Assembly: GCF_011386835.1 (NCBI RefSeq)
Contig: NW_027052995.1
Span: 1-64,000, forward strand
Reading direction: 5' to 3'
From: Chrysemys picta bellii
Lineage: Eukaryota > Chordata > Testudines > Emydidae
Length of the DNA stretch: 64,000 nucleotides
Below the pieces are notes generated by a model. It saw nothing but the letters and a program-made list of their open reading frames with translations. It was not told where the DNA came from and did not search any database. The position numbers and the translations under genes were made by a program. How positions within the stretch are numbered: the first letter of the stretch is position 1; each line of letters begins with the position of its first letter. Positions 11,171-22,115 of this stretch are shown here, piece by piece.

Positions 11171-13524
11171 CAGAGGCCCCTGTGGCCCCTTAGAGACTAG
11201 CAAACCTGGTTTGCTAGAGATGCAGTGCCTGGTGTCAGAGGCCCCTGTGGCCCCTTAGAGACTAGCAAACCTGGTTTGCTAGAGATGCAGTGCCTGGTGT
11301 CAGAGGCCCCTGTGGCCCCTTAGAGACTAGCAAACCTGGTTTGCTAGAGATGCAGTGCCTGGTGTCAGAGGCCCCTGTGGCCCCTTAGAGACTAGCAAAC
11401 CTGGTTTGCTAGAGATGCAGTGCCTGGTGTCAGAGGCCCCTGTGGCCCCTTAGAGACTAGCAAACCTGGTTTGCTAGAGATGCAGTGCCTGGTGTCAGAG
11501 GCCCCTGTGGCCCCTTAGAGACTAGCAAACCTGGTTTGCTAGAGATGCAGTGCCTGGTGTCAGAGGCCCCTGTGGCCCCTTAGAGACTAGCAAACCTGGT
11601 TTGCTAGAGATGCAGTGCCTGGTGTCAGAGGCCCCTGTGGCCCCTTAGAGACTAGCAAACCTGGTTTGCTAGAGATGCAGTGCCTGGTGTCAGAGGCCCC
11701 TGTGGCCCCTTAGAGACTAGCAAACCTGGTTTGCTAGAGATGCAGTGCCTGGTGTCAGAGGCCCCTGTGGCCCCTTAGAGACTAGCAAACCTGGTTTGCT
11801 AGAGATGCAGTGCCTGGTGTCAGAGGCCCCTGTGGCCCCTTAGAGACTAGCAAACCTGGTTTGCTAGAGATGCAGTGCCTGGTGTCAGAGGCCCCTGTGG
11901 CCCCTTAGAGACTAGCAAACCTGGTTTGCTAGAGATGCAGTGCCTGGTGTCAGAGGCCCCTGTGGCCCCTTAGAGACTAGCAAACCTGGTTTGCTAGAGA
12001 TGCAGTGCCTGGTGTCAGAGGCCCCTGTGGCCCCTTAGAGACTAGCAAACCTGGTTTGCTAGAGATGCAGTGCCTGGTGTCAGAGGCCCCTGTGGCCCCT
12101 TAGAGACTAGCAAACCTGGTTTGCTAGAGATGCAGTGCCTGGTGTCAGAGGCCCCTGTGGCCCCTTAGAGACTAGCAAACCTGGTTTGCTAGAGATGCAG
12201 TGCCTGGTGTCAGAGGCCCCTGTGGCCCCTTAGAGACTAGCAAACCTGGTTTGCTAGAGATGCAGTGCCTGGTGTCAGAGGCCCCTGTGGCCCCTTAGAG
12301 ACTAGCAAACCTGGTTTGCTAGAGATGCAGTGCCTGGTGTCAGAGGCCCCTGTGGCCCCTTAGAGACTAGCAAACCTGGTTTGCTAGAGATGCAGTGCCT
12401 GGTGTCAGAGGCCCTGTGGCCCCTTAGAGACTAGCAAACCTGGTTTGCTAGAGATGCAGTGCCTGGTGTCAGAGGCCCCTGTGGCCCCTTAGAGACTAGC
12501 AAACCTGGTTTGCTAGAGATGCAGTGCCTGGTGTCAGAGGCCCCTGTGGCCCCTTAGAGACTAGCAAACCTGGTTTGCTAGAGATGCAGTGCCTGGTGTC
12601 AGAGGCCCCTGTGGCCCCTTAGAGACTAGCAAACCTGGTTTGCTAGAGATGCAGTGCCTGGTGTCAGAGGCCCCTGTGGCCCCTTAGAGACTAGCAAACC
12701 TGGTTTGCTAGAGATGCAGTGCCTGGTGTCAGAGGCCCCTGTGGCCCCTTAGAGACTAGCAAACCTGGTTTGCTAGAGATGCAGTGCCTGGTGTCAGAGG
12801 CCCCTGTGGCCCCCTTAGAGACTAGCAAACCTGGTTTGCTAGAGATGCAGTGCCTGGTGTCAGAGGCCCCTGTGGCCCCTTAGAGACTAGCAAACCTGGT
12901 TTGCTAGAGATGCAGTGCCTGGTGTCAGAGGCCCCTGTGGCCCCTTAGAGACTAGCAAACCTGGTTTGCTAGAGATGCAGTGCCTGGTGTCAGAGGCCCC
13001 TGTGGCCCCTTAGAGACTAGCAAACCTGGTTTGCTAGAGATGCAGTGCCTGGTGTCAGAGGCCCCTGTGGCCCCTTAGAGACTAGCAAACCTGGTTTGCT
13101 AGAGATGCAGTGCCTGGTGTCAGAGGCCCCTGTGGCCCCTTAGAGACTAGCAAACCTGGTTTGCTAGAGATGCAGTGCCTGGTGTCAGAGGCCCTGTGGC
13201 CCCTTAGAGACTAGCAAACCTGGTTTGCTAGAGATGCAGTGCCTGGTGTCAGAGGCCCCTGTGGCCCCTTAGAGACTAGCAAACCTGGTTTGCTAGAGAT
13301 GCAGTGCCTGGTGTCAGAGGCCCCTGTGGCCCCTTAGAGACTAGCAAACCTGGTTTGCTAGAGATGCAGTGCCTGGTGTCAGAGGCCCCTGTGGCCCCTT
13401 AGAGACTAGCAAACCTGGTTTGCTAGAGATGCAGTGCCTGGTGTCAGAGGCCCCTGTGGCCCCTTAGAGACTAGCAAACCTGGTTTGCTAGAGATGCAGT
13501 GCCTGGTGTCAGAGGCCCCTGTGG
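11171..13524 (+). repeat. Homogeneous 65-bp monomer block
   Basis: About 36 consecutive monomers carry AGAGGCCCCTG, giving a steady 65-bp period. The exceptions I saw are two 64-bp monomers (near 12,408 and 13,189) and one with an extra C in GTGGCCCCC (near 12,810). The linker looks like a hybrid: the AGAGG start of one 63-bp class with the GCCCC end of another. Because 65 is not a multiple of 3, long open frames disappear here, showing that their presence elsewhere depends only on monomer length. Confidence 0.93.
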
Positions 13525-14099
13525 CCCCTTAGAGACTAGCAAACCTGGTTTGCTAGAGATGCAGTGCCTGGTGTCAGAGGCCTGTGGCCCCTTAGAGACT
13601 AGCAAACCTGGTTTGCTAGAGATGCAGTGCCTGGTGTCAGAGGCCTGTGGCCCCTTAGAGACTAGCAAACCTGGTTTGCTAGAGATGCAGTGCCTGGTGT
13701 CAGAGGCCTGTGGCCCCTTAGAGACTAGCAAACCTGGTTTGCTAGAGATGCAGTGCCTGGTGTCAGAGGCCCTGTGGCCCCTTAGAGACTAGCAAACCTG
13801 GTTTGCTAGAGATGCAGTGCCTGGTGTCAGAGGCCTGTGGCCCCTTAGAGACTAGCAAACCTGGTTTGCTAGAGATGCAGTGCCTGGTGTCAGAGGCCCT
13901 GTGGCCCCTTAGAGACTAGCAAACTTGGTTTGCTAGAGATGCAGTGCCTGGTGTCAGAGGCCTGTGGCCCCTTAGAGACTAGCAAACCTGGTTTGCTAGA
14001 GATGCAGTGCCTGGTGTCAGGCCCCTGTGGCCCCTTAGAGACTAGCAAACCTGGTTTGCTAGAGATGCAGTGCCTGGTGTCAGAGGCCCTGTGGCCCCT
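13525..14099 (+). repeat. Mixed 63/64-bp satellite block
   Basis: AGAGGCC 63-bp monomers alternate with AGAGGCCC 64-bp monomers. One CTTGG core lies near 13,925 and one AGGCCCC linker near 14,015. Nothing other than satellite is visible. Confidence 0.9.
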
Positions 14100-14720
14100 T
14101 AGAGACTAGCAAACCTGGTTTGCTAGCGATGCAGTGCCTGGTGTCAGGGCCCCTGTGGCCCCTTAGAGACTAGCAAACCTGGTTTGCTAGCGATGCAGTG
14201 CCTGGTGTCAGGCCCTGTGGCCCCTTAGAGACTAGCAAACCTGGTTTGCTAGCGATGCAGTGCCTGGTGTCAGAGGCCTGTGGCCCCTTAGAGTCTAGCA
14301 AACCTGGTTTGCTAGAGATGCAGTGCCTGGTGTCAGAGGCCTGTGGCCCCTTAGAGACTAGCAAACTTGGTTTGGTAGAGATGCAGTGCCTGGTGTCAGA
14401 GGCCTGTGGCCCCTTAGAGACTAGCGAACTTGGTTTGCTAGAGATGCAGTGCCTTGTGTCAGAGACCTGTGGCCCCTTAGAGACTAGCGAACTTGGTTTG
14501 CTAGCGATGCAGTGCCTTGTGTCACAGGCCTGTGGCCCCTTAGAGACTAGCGAACCTGGTTTGCTAGCGATGCAGTGCCTTGTATCACAGGCCTGTGGCC
14601 CCTTAGAGACTAGCAAACCTGGTTCGCTAGAGATGCAGTGCCTGGTGTCAGGCCCCTGTGGCCCCTTAGAGACTAGCAAACCTGGTTTGCTAGAGATGCA
14701 GTGCCTGGTGTCAGGCCCCT
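14100..14720 (+). repeat. Diverged monomer cluster, first copy
   Basis: This run holds an unusually dense set of private variants: AGAGTCTAG (near 14,291), TTTGGTAGAG (near 14,381), GCGAAC in place of GCAAAC (14,424, 14,487 and again near 14,550), TGTATCACAG (14,581) and GTTCGC in place of GTTTGC (14,622), with AGCGAT and CCTTGTG variants. Three of the markers reappear exactly 5,077 bp downstream at 19,501, 19,658 and 19,699. Several changes create CpG and break the palindromic stem. It may be an older, less homogenised part of the family. Confidence 0.88.
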
Positions 14721-14760
14721 GTGGCCCCTTAGACCTGCCCTTAGACTAGCAACCTGGTTT
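14721..14760 (+). repeat. Rearranged monomer with short partial duplication
   Basis: GTGGCCCCTT is followed by AGACCTGCCCTTAGACTAGC and then AACCTGG, instead of AGAGACTAGCAAACCTGG. The sequence reads as a short repeat of the CCTTAGA region inserted before the core, plus loss of one A from the AAA run. It is a single event, with no other copy noticed in the window, and sits exactly at the end of the diverged cluster. Confidence 0.85.
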
Positions 14761-14844
14761 GCTAGAGATGCAGTGCCTGGTGTCAGGCCCCTGTGGCCCC
14801 TTAGAGACTAGCAAACCTGGTTTGCTAGAGATGCAGTGCCTGGT

Positions 14845-15765
14845 GTCAGAGGCCCCTGTGGCCCCTTAGAGACTAGCAAACCTGGTTTGCTAGAGATGCA
14901 GTGCCTGGTGTCAGAGGCCCCTGTGGCCCCTTAGAGACTAGCAAACCTGGTTTGCTAGAGATGCAGTGCCTGGTGTCAGAGGCCCCTGTGGCCCCTTAGA
15001 GACTAGCAAACCTGGTTTGCTAGAGATGCAGTGCCTGGTGTCAGAGGCCCCTGTGGCCCCTTAGAGACTAGCAAACCATGCAGTGCCTGGTGTCAGAGGC
15101 CCCTGTGGCCCCTTAGAGACTAGCAAACCTGGTTTGCTAGAGATGCAGTGCCTGGTGTCAGAGGCCCCTGTGGCCCCTTAGAGACTAAGCAAACCTGGTT
15201 TGCTAGAGATGCAGTGCCTGGTGTCAGAGGCCCCTGTGGCCCCTTAGAGACTAGCAAACCTGGTTTGCTAGAGATGCAGTGCCCTGGTGTCAGAGGCCCC
15301 TGTGGCCCCTTAGAGACTAGCAAACCTGGTTTGCTAGAGATGCAGTGCCTGGTGTCAGAGGCCCCTGTGGCCCCTTAGAGACTAGCAAACCTGGTTTGCT
15401 AGAGATGCAGTGCCTGGTGTCAGAGGCCCCTGTGGCCCCTTAGAGACTAGCAAACCTGGTTTGCTAGAGATGCAGTGCCTGGTGTCAGAGGCCCCTGTGG
15501 CCCCTTAGAGACTAGCAAACCTGGTTTGCTAGAGATGCAGTGCCTGGTGTCAGAGGCCCCTGTGGCCCCTTAGAGACTAGCAAACCTGGTTTGCTAGAGA
15601 TGCAGTGCCTGGTGTCAGAGGCCCCTGTGGCCCCTTAGAGACTAGCAAACCTGGTTTGCTAGAGATGCAGTGCCTGGTGTCAGAGGCCCCTGTGGCCCCC
15701 TTAGAGACTAGCAAACCTGGTTTGCTAGAGATGCAGTGCCTGGTGTCAGAGGCCCCTGTGGCCCC
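14845..15765 (+). repeat. Second 65-bp monomer block
   Basis: About 14 monomers carry the AGAGGCCCCTG linker, as in the larger 65-bp block upstream. Irregularities are GACTAAGC (near 15,186), GTGCCCTGG (near 15,282), a five-C GTGGCCCCC (near 15,696) and one monomer with half its core deleted (separate entry). Confidence 0.9.
15065..15090 (+). repeat. Monomer lacking the right half of the palindrome
   Basis: GCAAACC at 15,071-15,077 is joined directly to ATGCAG at 15,078. Thirteen bases (TGGTTTGCTAGAG) are missing compared with neighbours, removing the centre and the whole right arm of the core. A deletion with one end at the palindrome centre is typical of hairpin-associated slippage. Confidence 0.88.
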
Positions 15766-17999
15766 TTAGAGACTAGCAAACCTGGTTTGCTAGAGATGCA
15801 GTGCCTGGTGTCAGAGGCCTGTGGCCCCTTAGAGACTAGCAAACCTGGTTTGCTAGAGATGCAGTGCCTGGTGTCAGAGGCCCTGTGGCCCCTTAGAGAC
15901 TAGCAAACCTGGTTTGCTAGAGATGCAGTGCCTGGTGTCAGAGGCCCTGTGGCCCCTTAGAGACTAGCAAACCTGGTTTGCTAGAGATGCAGTGCCTGGT
16001 GTCAGAGGCCTGTGGCCCCTTAGAGACTAGCAAACCTGGTTTGCTAGAGATGCAGTGCCTGGTGTCAGAGGCCTGTGGCCCCTTAGAGACTAGCAAACCT
16101 GGTTTGCTAGAGATGCAGTGCCTGGTGTCAGAGGCCCTGTGGCCCCTTAGAGACTAGCAAACCTGGTTTGCTAGAGATGCAGTGCCTGGTGTCAGAGGCC
16201 TGTGGCCCCTTAGAGACTAGCAAACCTGGTTTGCTAGAGATGCAGTGCCTGGTGTCAGAGGCCTGTGGCCCCTTAGAGACTAGCAAACCTGGTTTGCTAG
16301 AGATGCAGTGCCTGGTGTCAGAGGCCTGTGGCCCCTTAGAGACTAGCAAACCTGGTTTGCTAGAGATGCAGTGCCTGGTGTCAGAGGCCTGTGGCCCCTT
16401 AGAGACTAGCAAACCTGGTTTGCTAGAGATGCAGTGCCTGGTGTCAGAGGCCTGTGGCCCCTTAGAGACTAGCAAACCTGGTTTGCTAGAGATGCAGTGC
16501 CTGGTGTCAGAGGCCCTGTGGCCCCTTAGAGACTAGCAAACCTGGTTTGCTAGCGATGCAGTGCCTGGTGTCAGAGGCCTGTGGCCCCTTAGAGACTAGC
16601 AAACCTGGTTTGCTAGCGATGCAGTGCCTGGTGTCAGGCCCCTGTGGCCCCTTAGAGACTAGCAAACCTGGTTTGCTAGAGATGCAGTGCCTGGTGTCAG
16701 GCCCCTGTGGCCCCTTAGAGACTAGCAAACCTGGTTTGCTAGAGATGCAGTGCCTGGTGTCAGGGCCCCTGTGGCCCCTTAGAGACTAGCAAACCTGGTT
16801 TGCTAGAGATGCAGTGCCTGGTGTCAGGCCCCTGTGGCCCCTTAGAGACTAGCAAACCTGGTTTGCTAGAGATGCAGTGCCTGGTGTCAGGCCCCTGTGG
16901 CCCCTTAGAGACTAGCAAACCTGGTTTGCTAGAGATGCAGTGCCTGGTGTCAGAGGCCCTGTGGCCCCTTAGAGACTAGCAAACCTGGTTTGCTAGAGAT
17001 GCAGTGCCTGGTGTCAGGCCCCTGTGGCCCCTTAGAGACTAGCAAACCTGGTTTGCTAGAGATGCAGTGCCTGGTGTCAGGCCCCTGTGGCCCCTTAGAG
17101 ACTAGCAAACCTGGTTTGCTAGAGATGCAGTGCCTGGTGTCAGGCCCCTGTGGCCCCTTAGAGACTAGCAAACCTGGTTTGCTAGAGATGCAGTGCCTGG
17201 TGTCAGGCCCCTGTGGCCCCTTAGAGACTAGCAAACCTGGTTTGCTAGAGATGCAGTGCCTGGTGTCAGAGGCCTGTGGCCCCTTAGAGACTAGCAAACC
17301 TGGTTTGCTAGAGATGCAGTGCCTGGTGTCAGAGGCCTGTGGCCCCTTAGAGACTAGCAAACCTGGTTTGCTAGAGATGCAGTGCCTGGTGTCAGAGGCC
17401 TGTGGCCCCTTAGAGACTAGCAAACCTGGTTTGCTAGAGATGCAGTGCCTGGTGTCAGGCCCCTGTGGCCCCTTAGAGACTAGCAAACCTGGTTTGCTAG
17501 AGATGCAGTGCCTGGTGTCAGAGGCCTGTGGCCCCTTAGAGACTAGCAAACCAGGTTTGCTAGAGATGCAGTGCCTGGTGTCGGAGGCCTGTGGCCCCTT
17601 AGAGACTAGCAAACCTGGTTTGCTAGAGATGCAGTGGCCTGGTGTCAGAGGCCTGTGGCCCCTTAGAGACTAGCAAACCTGGTTTGCTAGAGATGCAGTG
17701 CCTGGTGTCAGGCCCCTGTGGCCCCTTAGAGACTAGCAAACTTGGTTTGCTAGAGATGCAGTGCCTGGTGTCAGAGGCCTGTGGCCCCTTAGAGACTAGC
17801 AAACCTGGTTTGCTAGAGATGCAGTGCCTGGTGTCAGGCCCCTGTGGCCCCTTAGAGACTAGCAAACCTGGTTTGCTAGAGATGCAGTGCCTGGTGTCAG
17901 AGGCCTGTGGCCCCTTAGAGACTAGCAAACCTGGTTTGCTAGAGATGCAGTGCCTGGTGTCAGAGGCCCTGTGGCCCCTTAGAGACTAGCAAACCTGGT
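15766..17999 (+). repeat. Mixed 63/64-bp satellite block
   Basis: AGAGGCC and AGGCCCC monomers predominate, with 64-bp monomers near 15,880, 15,945, 16,132, 16,512, 16,956 and 17,967, and a five-base GGGCC near 16,764. AGCGAT appears in two monomers near 16,552 and 16,615. GTGGCCTGG (one added G) occurs near 17,635, CCAGG in the core near 17,552, and GTCGGAGG near 17,581. No gene is present. Confidence 0.9.
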
Positions 18000-20900
18000 T
18001 TGCTAGAGATGCAGTGCCTGGTGTCAGAGGCCTGTGGCCCCTTAGAGACTAGCAAACCTGGTTTGCTAGAGATGCAGTGCCTGGTGTCAGAGGCCTGTGG
18101 CCCCTTAGAGACTAGCAAACCTGGTTTGCTAGAGATGCAGTGCCTGGTGTCAGAGGCCTGTGGCCCCTTAGAGACTAGCAAACCTGGTTTGCTAGAGATG
18201 CAGTGCCTGGTGTCAGAGGCCTGTGGCCCCTTAGAGACTAGCAAACCTGGTTTGCTAGAGATGCAGTGCCTGGTGTCAGAGGCCTGTGGCCCCTTAGAGA
18301 CTAGCAAACCTGGTTTGCTAGAGATGCAGTGCCTGGTGTCAGAGGCCTGTGGCCCCTTAGAGACTAGCAAACCTGGTTTGCTAGAGATGCAGTGCCTGGT
18401 GTCAGGCCCCTGTGGCCCCTTAGAGACTAGCAAACCTGGTTTGCTAGAGATGCAGTGCCTGGTGTCAGAGGCCTGTGGCCCCTTAGAGACTAGCAAACCT
18501 GGTTTGCTAGAGATGCAGTGCCTGGTGTCAGAGGCCTGTGGCCCCTTAGAGACTAGCAAACCTGGTTTGCTAGAGATGCAGTGCCTGGTGTCAGGCCCCT
18601 GTGGCCCCTTAGAGACTAGCAAACCTGGTTTGCTAGAGATGCAGTGCCTGGTGTCAGGCCCCTGTGGCCCCTTAGAGACTAGCAAACCTGGTTTGCTAGA
18701 GATGCAGTGCCTGGTGTCAGGCCCCTGTGGCCCCTTAGAGACTAGCAAACCTGGTTTGCTAGAGATGCAGTGCCTGGTGTCAGGCCCCTGTGGCCCCTTA
18801 GAGACTAGCAAACCTGGTTTGCTAGAGATTCAGTGCCTGGTGTCAGGCCCCTGTGGCCCCTTAGAGACTAGCAAACCTGGTTTGCTAGAGATGCAGTGCC
18901 TGGTGTCAGGCCCCTGTGGCCCCTTAGAGACTAGCAAACCTGGTTTGCTAGAGATGCAGTGCCTGGTGTCAGGCCCCTGTGGCCCCTTAGAGACTAGCAA
19001 ACCTGGTTTGCTAGAGATGCAGTGCCTGGTGTCAGGCCCCTGTGGCCCCTTAGAGACTAGCAAACCTGGTTTGCTAGAGATGCAGTGCCTGGTGTCAGGC
19101 CCCTGTGGCCCCTTAGAGACTAGCAAACCTGGTTTGCTAGAGATGCAGTGCCTGGTGTCAGGCCCCTGTGGCCCCTTAGAGACTAGCAAACCTGGTTTGC
19201 TAGAGATGCAGTGCCTGGTGTCAGAGGCCTGTGGCCCCTTAGAGACTAGCAAACCTGGTTTGCTAGAGATGCAGTGCCTGGTGTCAGAGGCCTGTGGCCC
19301 CTTAGAGACTAGCAAACTTGGTTTGCTAGAGATGCAGTGCCTGGTGTCAGAGGCCTGTGGCCCCTTAGAGACTAGCAAACTTGGTTTGCTAGAGATGCAG
19401 TGCCTGGTGTCAGAGGCCTGTGGCCCATTAGAGACTAGCAAACTTGGTTTGCTAGAGATGCAGTGCCTGGTGTCAGAGGCCTGTGGCCCCTTAGAGACTA
19501 GCGAACTTGGTTTGCTAGAGATGCAGTGCCTTGTGTCAGAGACCTGTGGCCCCTTAGAGACTAGCGAACTTGGTTTGCTAGCGATGCAGTGCCTTGTGTC
19601 ACAGGCCTGTGGCCCCTTAGAGACTAGCAAACCTGGTTTGCTAGCGATGCAGTGCCTTGTATCACAGGCCTGTGGCCCCTTAGAGACTAGCAAACCTGGT
19701 TCGCTAGAGATGCAGTGCCTGGTGTCAGGCCCCTGTGGCCCCTTAGAGACTAGCAAACCTGGTTTGCTAGAGATGCAGTGCCTGGTGTCAGGCCCCTGTG
19801 GCCCCTTAGAGACTAGCAAACTTGGTTTGCTAGAGATGCAGTGCCTGGTGTCAGGCCCCTGTGGCCCCTTAGAGACTAGCAAACTTGGTTTGCTAGAGAT
19901 GCAGTGCCTGGTGTCAGGCCCCTGTGGCCCCTTAGAGACTAGCAAACCTGGTTTGCTAGAGATGCAGTGCCTGGTGTCAGGCCCCTGTGGCCCCTTAGAG
20001 ACTAGCAAACCTGGTTTGCTAGAGATGCAGTGCCTGGTGTCAAAGGCCTGTGGCCCCTTAGAGACTAGCAAACCTGGTTTGCTAGAGATGCAGTGCCTGG
20101 TGTCAGAGGCCTGTGGCCCCTTAGAGACTAGCAAACCTGGTTTGCTAGAGATGCAGTGCCTGGTGTCAGAGGCCTGTGGCCCCTTAGAGACTAGCAAACC
20201 TGGTTTGCTAGAGATGCAGTGCCTGGTGTCAGAGGCCTGTGGCCCCTTAGAGACTAGCAAACCTGGTTTGCTAGAGATGCAGTGCCTGGTGTCAGAGGCC
20301 TGTGGCCCCTTAGAGACTAGCAAACCTGGTTTGCTAGAGATGCAGTGCCTGGTGTCAGAGGCCTGTGGCCCCTTAGAGACTAGCAAACCTGGTTTGCTAG
20401 AGATGCAGTGCCTGGTGTCAGAGGCCTGTGGCCCCTTAGAGACTAGCAAACCTGGTTTGCTAGAGATGCAGTGCCTGGTGTCAGAGGCCTGTGGCCCCTT
20501 AGAGACTAGCAAACCTGGTTTGCTAGAGATGCAGTGCCTGGTGTCAGAGGCCTGTGGCCCCTTAGAGACTAGCAAACCTGGTTTGCTAGAGATGCAGTGC
20601 CTGGTGTCAGAGGCCTGTGGCCCCTTAGAGACTAGCAAACCTGGTTTGCTAGAGATGCAGTGCCTGGTGTCAGAGGCCTGTGGCCCCTTAGAGACTAGCA
20701 AACCTGGTTTGCTAGAGATGCAGTGCCTGGTGTCAGAGGCCTGTGGCCCCTTAGAGACTAGCAAACCTGGTTTGCTAGAGATGCAGTGCCTGGTGTCAGA
20801 GGCCTGTGGCCCCTTAGAGACTAGCAAACCTGGTTTGCTAGAGATGCAGTGCCTGGTGTCAGAGGCCTGTGGCCCCTTAGAGACTAGCAAACCTGGTTTG

Positions 20901-22115
20901 CTAGAGATGCAGTGCCTGGTGTCAGAGGCCTGTGGCCCCTTAGAGACTAGCAAACTTGGTTTGCTAGAGATGCAGTTCCTGGTGTCAGAGGCCTGTGGCC
21001 CCTTAGAGACTAGCAAACTTCGTTTGCTAGCGATGCAGTGCCTGGTGTCAGAGGCCTGTGGCCCCTTAGAGACTAGCAAACTTGGTTTGCTAGAGATGCA
21101 GTGCCTGGTGTCAGGCCCCTGTGGCCCCTTAGAGACTAGCGAACCTGGTTTGCTAGAGATGCAGTGCCTTGTGTCAGAGACCTGTGGCCCCTTAGAGACT
21201 AGCAAACTTGGTTTGCTAGCGATGCAGTGCCTTGTGTCAGGCCCCTGTGGCCCCTTAGAGACTAGCAAACCTGGTTTGCTAGCGATGCAGTGCCTTGTGT
21301 CACAGGCCTGTGGCCCCTTAGAGACTAGCAAACCTGGTTTGCTAGAGATGCAGTGCCTGGTGTCAGGCCCCTGTGGCCCCTTAGAGACTAGCAAACCTGG
21401 TTTGCTAGAGATGCAGTGCCTGGTGTCAGGCCCCTGTGGGCCCCTTAGAGACTAGCAAACTTGGTTTGCTAGAGATGCAGTGCCTGGTGTCAGAGGCCTG
21501 TGGCCCCTTAGAGACTAGCAAACCTGGTTTGCTAGAGATGCAGTGCCTGGTGTCAGAGGCCTGTGGCCCCTTAGAGACTAGCAAACCTGGTTTGCTAGAG
21601 ATGCAGTGCCTGGTGTCAGGCCCCTGTGGCCCCTTAGAGACTAGCAAACCTGGTTTGCTAGAGATGCAAGTGCCTGGTGTCAGCCCCTGTGGCCCCTTAG
21701 AGACTAGCAAACCTGGTTTGCTAGAGATGCAGTGCCTGGTGTCACAGGCCTGTGGCCCCTTAGAGACTAGCAAACCTGGTTTGCTAGAGATGCAGTGCCT
21801 GGTGTCAGAGACCTGTGGCCCCTTAGAGACTAGCAAACTTGGTTTGCTAGCGATGCAGTGCCTTGTGTCAGAGACCTGTGGCCCCTTAGAGACTAGCAAA
21901 CTTGGTTTGCTAGCGATGCAGTGCCTTGTGTCAGAGACCTGTGGCCCCTTAGAGACTAGCAAACTTGGTTTGCTAGCGATGCAGTGCCTGGTGTCAGGCC
22001 CCTGTGGCCCCTTAGAGACTAGCAAACCTGGTTTGCTAGAGATGCAGTGCCTGGTGTCAGGCCCCTGTGGCCCCTTAGAGACTAGCAAACCTGGTTTGCT
22101 AGAGATGCAGTGCCT
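18000..22115 (+). repeat. Long phase-coherent 63-bp block
   Basis: From 18,000 to 21,430 monomers stay in unbroken 63-bp phase, apart from base substitutions, and therefore leave stop-free frames on both strands (about 1,150 codons plus, 850 minus). Linkers are AGAGGCC and AGGCCCC. A uniform AGAGGCC run lies at 20,040-20,930. Diverged monomers with AGCGAT, CACAGGCC and AGAGACC lie at 19,480-19,720 and 20,940-21,330, and an AGAGACC/AGCGAT run at 21,800-21,990. One-base changes of phase occur near 21,439 (extra G) and 21,669 (extra A). A coding role is unlikely because the frame follows the monomer length and nothing else. Confidence 0.92.
19180..19800 (+). repeat. Diverged monomer cluster, second copy
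   Basis: GCGAAC at 19,501 and 19,564, TGTATCACAG at 19,658 and GTTCGC at 19,699 repeat the first cluster at a constant offset of 5,077 bp. The copies have since diverged: this one lacks the third GCGAAC, TTTGGTAGAG and AGAGTCTAG, and has GCCCATTAG near 19,425. The rearranged monomer that ends the first copy is not present here. Confidence 0.88.

Noticed and set aside
18000..21455. Stop-free plus-strand frame of about 1,150 codons, with a minus-strand frame of about 850 codons over the same DNA
   Set aside because: Both are direct translations of the 63-bp monomer. Frames exist on both strands, start at any internal ATG, and end wherever a monomer of another length occurs. There is no start context, intron, domain or non-repeat part.
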